Below are positions 58,709 to 64,000 of a stretch of DNA of 64,000 bases, in pieces (within the stretch, counting starts at the first letter, position 1; every line of letters begins with the position of its first letter). Under the pieces are notes generated by a model. That model was not told the DNA's origin, did not search any database, and saw only the letters and a program-made list of their open reading frames with translations. The translations under genes and the position numbers were made by a program. This stretch comes from Paulownia fortunei (Eukaryota > Streptophyta > Magnoliopsida > Lamiales > Paulowniaceae): positions 11,297,632 to 11,361,631 of the forward strand of contig CM033105.1 of the NCBI GenBank assembly GCA_019321725.1, in the 5' to 3' direction.

Positions 58709-60857
58709 TGTTAGAGTAGTACCCAATGCGCTAATTAGATTAGGTGTCATTTGTACTAATTTATTTGTAAAAAATAATCCTTTTCAAATCATATTAAAAA
58801 ATAGGCAAATTTATTTATCTTTGATTGCATATAGTAATTAGATAAAGTCCTTAGACCAAACTTAGCTATAGGGTATGGTCATGCATTTGATGGTGATCAT
58901 GGAATATGCCTCTATGGCTTTGGTCTAAAATTAGTTTCAAGTCAAGGGTTTTTTGAGATGGGACATCGAATAGCCCAATAGACTCACGCATACAATGTAA
59001 GCTCTCATGTGGAGGATGTCTCGTTCCAAGGATATTGGTGTAGTAATGCTAGTGCATGTATCCGAGTGCTTGTTAGCAAACAAGTACACTGAATAGGCCA
59101 ACTAGAAATTCTTAATTAGAAACGTTGTTTGTCGAAATAAGAATTTTTAAATTACGATAGTACACGATTAGTTCTTAGACTTGAGGCACCATAGTAGCTT
59201 TGTACATGTCATTTTCATTTTGATGTATCTTTTGATTATGTGAAAATTAGAAACATGGTATGTTGGATGTTGCATTGATATGGATGGAGGTTAATGAGTG
59301 GTCAATAAATGATCCATACTTGTCTGGCAGAATAAGTGAATCTCTTATATTTTCATAGTTCATGACTCAGAAGTCCTTAGCCAAGGTGGGATAAATGTTA
59401 GACGGGGTTTTCTAACGATTTGTTATGAGTCATTGAAGCTTAAAATGGAATCATAGTTATTGATCAATTAGGGTTTTGACTATTAATTCATGCTCTAGAC
59501 TCAATAAGGAGATTAGTTGATGGAATGACCTTACGTGTATGATACTCATAATTGAAATATGTTAACTTGCTATTTCACCTAAGTCTAAGTAGTCATGATA
59601 CAATTGTTAGGTGTTTCTCATGACTTGTGAGGTTTCTGAAATTAATGAGTTAATTTCGAGCGGATTAATTATTTGAATTAATTAATCAGAATAATTATTA
59701 TTCATAAGTTTCAAATGTTACAAGCCCACTGCGAGTTTAGTTGTGAATCTAAAAGGTTCACACACAATTTGAGATGGAACATTTCTAACATAGGAATTAA
59801 TATAAAGAGTTTGATCCAATTAATTAATGGAGATTAATTAATTGGGGCTTAAATTAATTCAATGAGTTGAATTAATTATTTAATTAAATAATTATATTTA
59901 ATTGAAATTAATAAGATTATGTAGCCCAATTGGAGTGAAATAATTATTTGATTGTATCAAATTAATTGTGTAGACTATAAATTAATTTACTCAATTAAAT
60001 TAATGAATTATTTAATTATTCCTAATTTGATTAGGTGGGCTAGATGAAACTAAATAATTTAATTTGGGCTTAATCAACTAATTAGATTAATTGTGAAATT
60101 TATTTTAAAGTCCAAGTCCAATTCAATGAGACCTATTAGGAGAGGCCCACGAGAGTTGTTCAAAAAAAATAGAAACCCAAGAGTTTGTTATTCTTGGAAG
60201 GCTCAAAATATCTTTAGAAGATAATAAAGATAGAGTTGGAGATTTTTGGGAGATCTTGTGATCAACCAAAAACCAACCAACAAATAGAGGAGGAGGCCGA
60301 AAATGCCGAAAATGCCAAAAGTGGGATTGTTGGAATTTTCAGCCACCACTATTAAAGGAGAGGGCTGAAAATCCAAGGAGTAATTTTACTACTTTAATTT
60401 TCGGCCACTATAAAAAAAATTGTTTTCTTTCTTCAATCTTTTATTCAAGCAAATTCCATCATTTTTCAAAATATTAATTCTTTTATCACAAGTTGATACT
60501 AAGAATTAATATTCACTATATTCACTCCATAAACTAAGTAAGTAAAAGTATTCGGATTTCTAGCAGAATTCAAATTCCATGTTCCTGCTCAACATGTGAA
60601 CTTCTTTAGAGGGGAGACATTTGGATCCCTGTGAATTGGAATTCTGAAAGGGGCTAGCAATCGATTGCTTCAATTTCTACGATAACCGGAGTGCATAAAG
60701 GTGTAAATCAATTCATTAATTTAATTTATACAACTATTAAAAATTGCGAGATCGTTAAAAATCACATTAGATTTGGAGTTTTACTATAACTGTTATGACA
60801 TATTTTTAAATTTTTAATTTTTCACTGCGCATATCTCAGGATCACGCAAACCCAATA
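58709..60857 (+). repeat. 5' LTR of element H (copia family D)
   Basis: 2.15 kb. It opens TGTTAGAGTAGTACCC and ends CACGCAAACCCAATA. The primer-site-like GTATTAGAGCCACGGTTTG follows at 60860-60879 (usual TGGTATCAGAGC). A TATA-like ACTATAAAAAAAA lies near 60408. It has the same block order as D0, D2, D4 and D5. Confidence 0.88.
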
Positions 60858-62360
60858 ATAGTATTAGAGCCACGGTTTGTGCAATTCAAAATGGATTCGA
60901 TTTATGCCTGTGAATTTAATTTTTAAATTCTGATTGATAATTATGTTTGTGATTGGGATTTAATAATTTTGTAATTTTAATTTAATTATTAAATTGTTGA
61001 TACGATATAAAATGACGAATGTTGTGTTCAAAATAGTGGCCGATGGCGAAGGGCATGGGCTACCACAGCCACTAACAGGGCCCTGCCTGGGCATGAAAGG
61101 TTGCTGATGGGAAATAATGCGACTAGCTTGCATGCTGGGCATGCAAACTCTGCATGCATGCACTGGGCGCGCACATATGTTGTGTTCAAGTTGCAGAATT
61201 CATTTTTTTTATTTTTTAATTAAACTGTTAATTTTAAAATTTTGAAAAATGTGTTTTTTGTGAAAATTTGAGATTTTATCCCAGGTCGTGAAATTACATT
61301 AGATGGTAAATTTACATACTTTAATAAATTCATGTAGTATATTTATTGGTATGTATAGGATGATTATGGAGCATTTTGGACCAATGTGGTTGGATTTCTT
61401 TATCTTTAGATTTTTTAAATGGGGTTTGCGAGTGTCTTATTCTTTCCTTGTATGTACTTTACATTTTTAAAATAAGAGTAGAATAGGGTACGATTTTTCT
61501 TTTTTCTTTTTTGGACAAGAAGAAAGACCAAGACGAAGAATCAAGAGAAGGACCATGAATGTATAGGATACATTCATGTAATAAAAAATAGATTTTATTT
61601 CTATTTTATTACCCTTAGATTGACCTAGATCCATTTTGGCTCGAATGGATCACATAGAATAGCCCATGATAATCTAGATAAGGTATGTATTAGATGCATG
61701 TGTAGGGTTGCTTTCCATCAATTGAATGCAAACACATTAAATAAACTATGATTAAAATTGATGATGTCTTGGTCAAAATAAATAACCCCACTTGAATTGA
61801 AATCAAGTAAATATGAATAAAATTGGGTTGGACCCAATAATCCATGCCTACCATCAAAAGTGACGACATGACAATGCTGCCTTACTTTTTATTGGCCATG
61901 AGTCGTGGAATGACTCTATAATGGAAAGTTGTGATCTCTACTAAGCATGGCGATGCCCATAGGATGGACTCGTCCCTACATTGGCATAAGTTATGGAATG
62001 TTTTGATTCTCTATCCACATGGAGGTTTGATGGGTCTTGCTTGACACTTAGTACCATATAGGCTCATAAAATTAAGGTATATGGGAAGAAGTGATGTAAA
62101 ATATCTTAAGGGTTGCATAGAGATGCAATCATTAAAAGTTAACTACATTTTAATATGTTTTATGGGCTCATAAAATTAGGGCATATGACATATTGATTGG
62201 GCCTCAAGCCCACTATGAAATATTATTTTCTGAATTGCCGTTAGGGGTGATGGAATTTGAATTAAATAGTGGGAGATATTTATTGCTAAAGACTTTGTTA
62301 TAAATGAATATATTTTTGAAAGAATGCTAATTTTCTTAAATTTTGTAGATTGTCTATAAA
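60858..62360 (+). other. Leader of element H
   Basis: About 1.5 kb of noncoding sequence between primer site and gag. A GC-rich island at about 61035-61165 (GCATGC and GGGC motifs) takes the same relative position as the GC island of D3. Later blocks match the D3 leader. No gene seen. Confidence 0.6.
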
Positions 62361-63066
62361 TTGCTAAGACTCCACTTGAATCTATCTTAGAAGCTAATAA
62401 ATTAACTGGTCACGACTATATCGATTAGTTGAGGAATTTTTAGATTATTCTGCAATCCGAAAAGAGGGATTACATACTTGATATGATCCCATCGTCGGCT
62501 GAGTCGGCAGACATTACTAAGGAGGGGCTTGCGAATGATCACAAGCTAGTTGATGATGGTCTCCAAGTACGATGCTATATTATGGCATCGATGTTAAATG
62601 ATTTGCAAAGGCAGCACGAGGTACATGCGCATATGCATAATATCTATGTTCACCTACAAGAATATCTATGTTCACCTACAAGAGTTGCATGGTGAACATA
62701 CTAGGTAAGCAAAATATCAAAAAGCTTTTCAAGACCCGAATGATGGAAGGCTCTTCAGTCCATGATCATAGATTAAAGATGATAGGCCTATTAGAAAGGC
62801 TCGAGTCACTTGGAGTTATTATGGATAACGAGCTCTATTTGGATCTCATCCTGCAGTCTTTGCCTCTATTGTTTGACACCTTCAATGTCAATTTCAACAT
62901 GCATAAGATGGAAACTAGCCTTGCTGAGTTGTTTAACATGTTGAAGACGGCTGAGTCCACTATAAAGAAGGGCAAGCAAGTCATGCTTGTTGGACCCTCA
63001 TCCAACTCAAAGGCTGTAAAGTCCAAGAGGAAGAAGAGAAGAGAAAAGCATTCTTCAAAGTCCTAA
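62361..63066 (+). pseudogene. Gag (element H)
   Basis: Copia gag of the UBN2 type. It starts near PLESILEANKLTG (about 62365). A stop and shift follow, then an open piece 62483-62695 with DGLQVRCYIMASMLNDLQRQHE, and a second piece 62668-63066 with KLFKTRMMEGSSVHDHRLKM, LILQSLP and ETSLAELFNMLKTAESTIKK, ending in a Lys-rich stretch. The break between the two pieces is caused by a 22-bp tandem duplication (62639-62660 and 62661-62682). Confidence 0.88.
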
Positions 63067-64000
63067 GGCATGAAAGCAACTGGTGGCATCTCCAAAATTT
63101 CCGACAAAACTAATGACAAGTGCCACTACTGCAGCAAATTTGGGCATTTGAAGAGAAACTGCAAGGAGTACCTTTGCGAGCCTGAAGAGTTCAGGTATTT
63201 ATTTTATTGAAGTTAAGTTATTAGTTAACGATGCTTCTTAGGTATTAGATGCCAGTTGTGGATCTCATCTATTCAATGATTTGCAGGTGATAGCAAGAAG
63301 TAGAAAGTGAAGTAGAGGAGAGACGATCCTGTGGCTGAGGAATAGAGCAAAGGTTGCTGTATTAGCCATAGGAAGTGTCAACTTAGCTTTAGAAAATGAA
63401 GTAGTTTAGTTTTAAACAATTGTGTTTATGTTCCAGAGACAGTTAAGAACCTTATCTCTATTCCTATTTTGATTGGTTAAAGTTTTACTTTTTTAATAAA
63501 ACATAGAAGATGTTCTATTTTTAGAGATTCAATTTTGATTACCTTTGGCATATTGATGAATTGTTTATATTCTATTACTCTCCATAACTCCTTTTTGCAG
63601 GTTCAACAAAGTAAAAGAAAATTAGATAATCATAGTTCCTAACTCTTATGGCAAGCTAGATTAGGTCACATCTCTGAGATGAGAAATCATAAATTAGCCT
63701 AATTGCTCTATCTTTCAAAAAAGCAAGGAATGCCAACATGTGAGTTATTTCTCAAAGGAAAAATGACCAGATCACCATTTGTGGGACAAGTAGAGCAAGC
63801 AAAAAATCTATTGGATTTGATCAATTTGGATGTATGTAGGTCACTAAGTGTTAGTGCTCGTGGGAACTATCACTACTTCATAACCTTTACTGATGATTGT
63901 TATTGGTATGGTTATGTTTACCTTTTGAGGTACAAATCTGAAACCTTTGAAAAGTTCAAAGAATTTAGATGTGAGGTGGAAAAAAATAAACTAGGCCAAG
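63067..64000 (+). pseudogene. Zinc knuckle, protease trace, pre-integrase and integrase start (element H)
   Basis: CHYCSKFGHLKRNC at 63121-63162 is a perfect CX2CX4HX4C knuckle. WVLD-type protease motif: VLDASCGSHLFND from 63242 (DAS in place of DTG). Pre-integrase LWQARLGHISEMRNHKL is near 63648-63700. The integrase core block NYHYFITFTDDCYWYGYVYL lies near 63867-63925. In-frame stops and shifts separate the parts. The window ends inside integrase. Confidence 0.82.

Larger units (their letters stand above)
58709..64000 (+). mobile_element. Ty1/copia element H, 5' part
   Basis: 5' LTR (58709-60857), primer site, leader, gag, zinc knuckle, protease trace, pre-integrase and the start of integrase; it continues past the window. 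Same family as D3: the LTR ends, leader blocks (GACCTAGATCCATTTTGGCT-like) and pol wording match. Frames are broken, but gag is better kept than in D3. Confidence 0.86.

Overview
The window is nuclear DNA of a flowering plant, most likely a eudicot. It is AT-rich, its one clear host gene has introns, and nearly all the rest is nested, decayed LTR retrotransposon. The only gene I assign to the host is an intact five-exon Alba-domain gene (CDS 21490-24969). A tRNA-derived SINE lies just upstream of it and a MITE-like element sits in its long second intron.

Layout. 1-5819: 3' part of an Athila/Tat-like Ty3/gypsy element (A). Between its integrase and its 3' LTR lie a broken zinc-finger-type ORF and an intact intronless LOG-like (cytokinin-activating) ORF. 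5820-8277: minus-strand chromovirus-like Ty3/gypsy fragment (B), cut in its RT by A. 8276-16371: pol-less Athila-like element (C), whose 3' LTR holds a solo LTR (D0). 16372-18382: truncated LTR of the same copia family. 18383-20810: minus-strand copia gag/protease fragment with its LTR (E). 20811-26338: SINE, ALBA gene and intergenic DNA. 26339-44678: a nest made almost wholly of one copia family with LTRs of about 2-2.3 kb (host LTR D1, solo LTRs D2, D4, D5, full-length element D3). 45877-57160: copia remnant G. Its LTR is split by element F (46052-51986, perfect GAGAG target duplication) and by a related LTR (53298-56262). 57161-58708: LTR-like DNA with a MITE. 58709-64000: 5' LTR, leader, gag, protease and start of integrase of another copia element (H), which runs off the window.

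The most notable item is the accessory module of element A: a LOG homologue with an uninterrupted reading frame beside a pol gene full of lesions, next to an ORF whose basic-cluster-plus-cysteine layout recalls small cysteine-rich proteins of plant RNA viruses. Each has a TATA-like box upstream. Next is element F, which has sense gag and protease, no RT or integrase, and an antisense ORF that appears to be spliced. All family calls rest on reading translations and motifs by eye. No alignments or searches were run.
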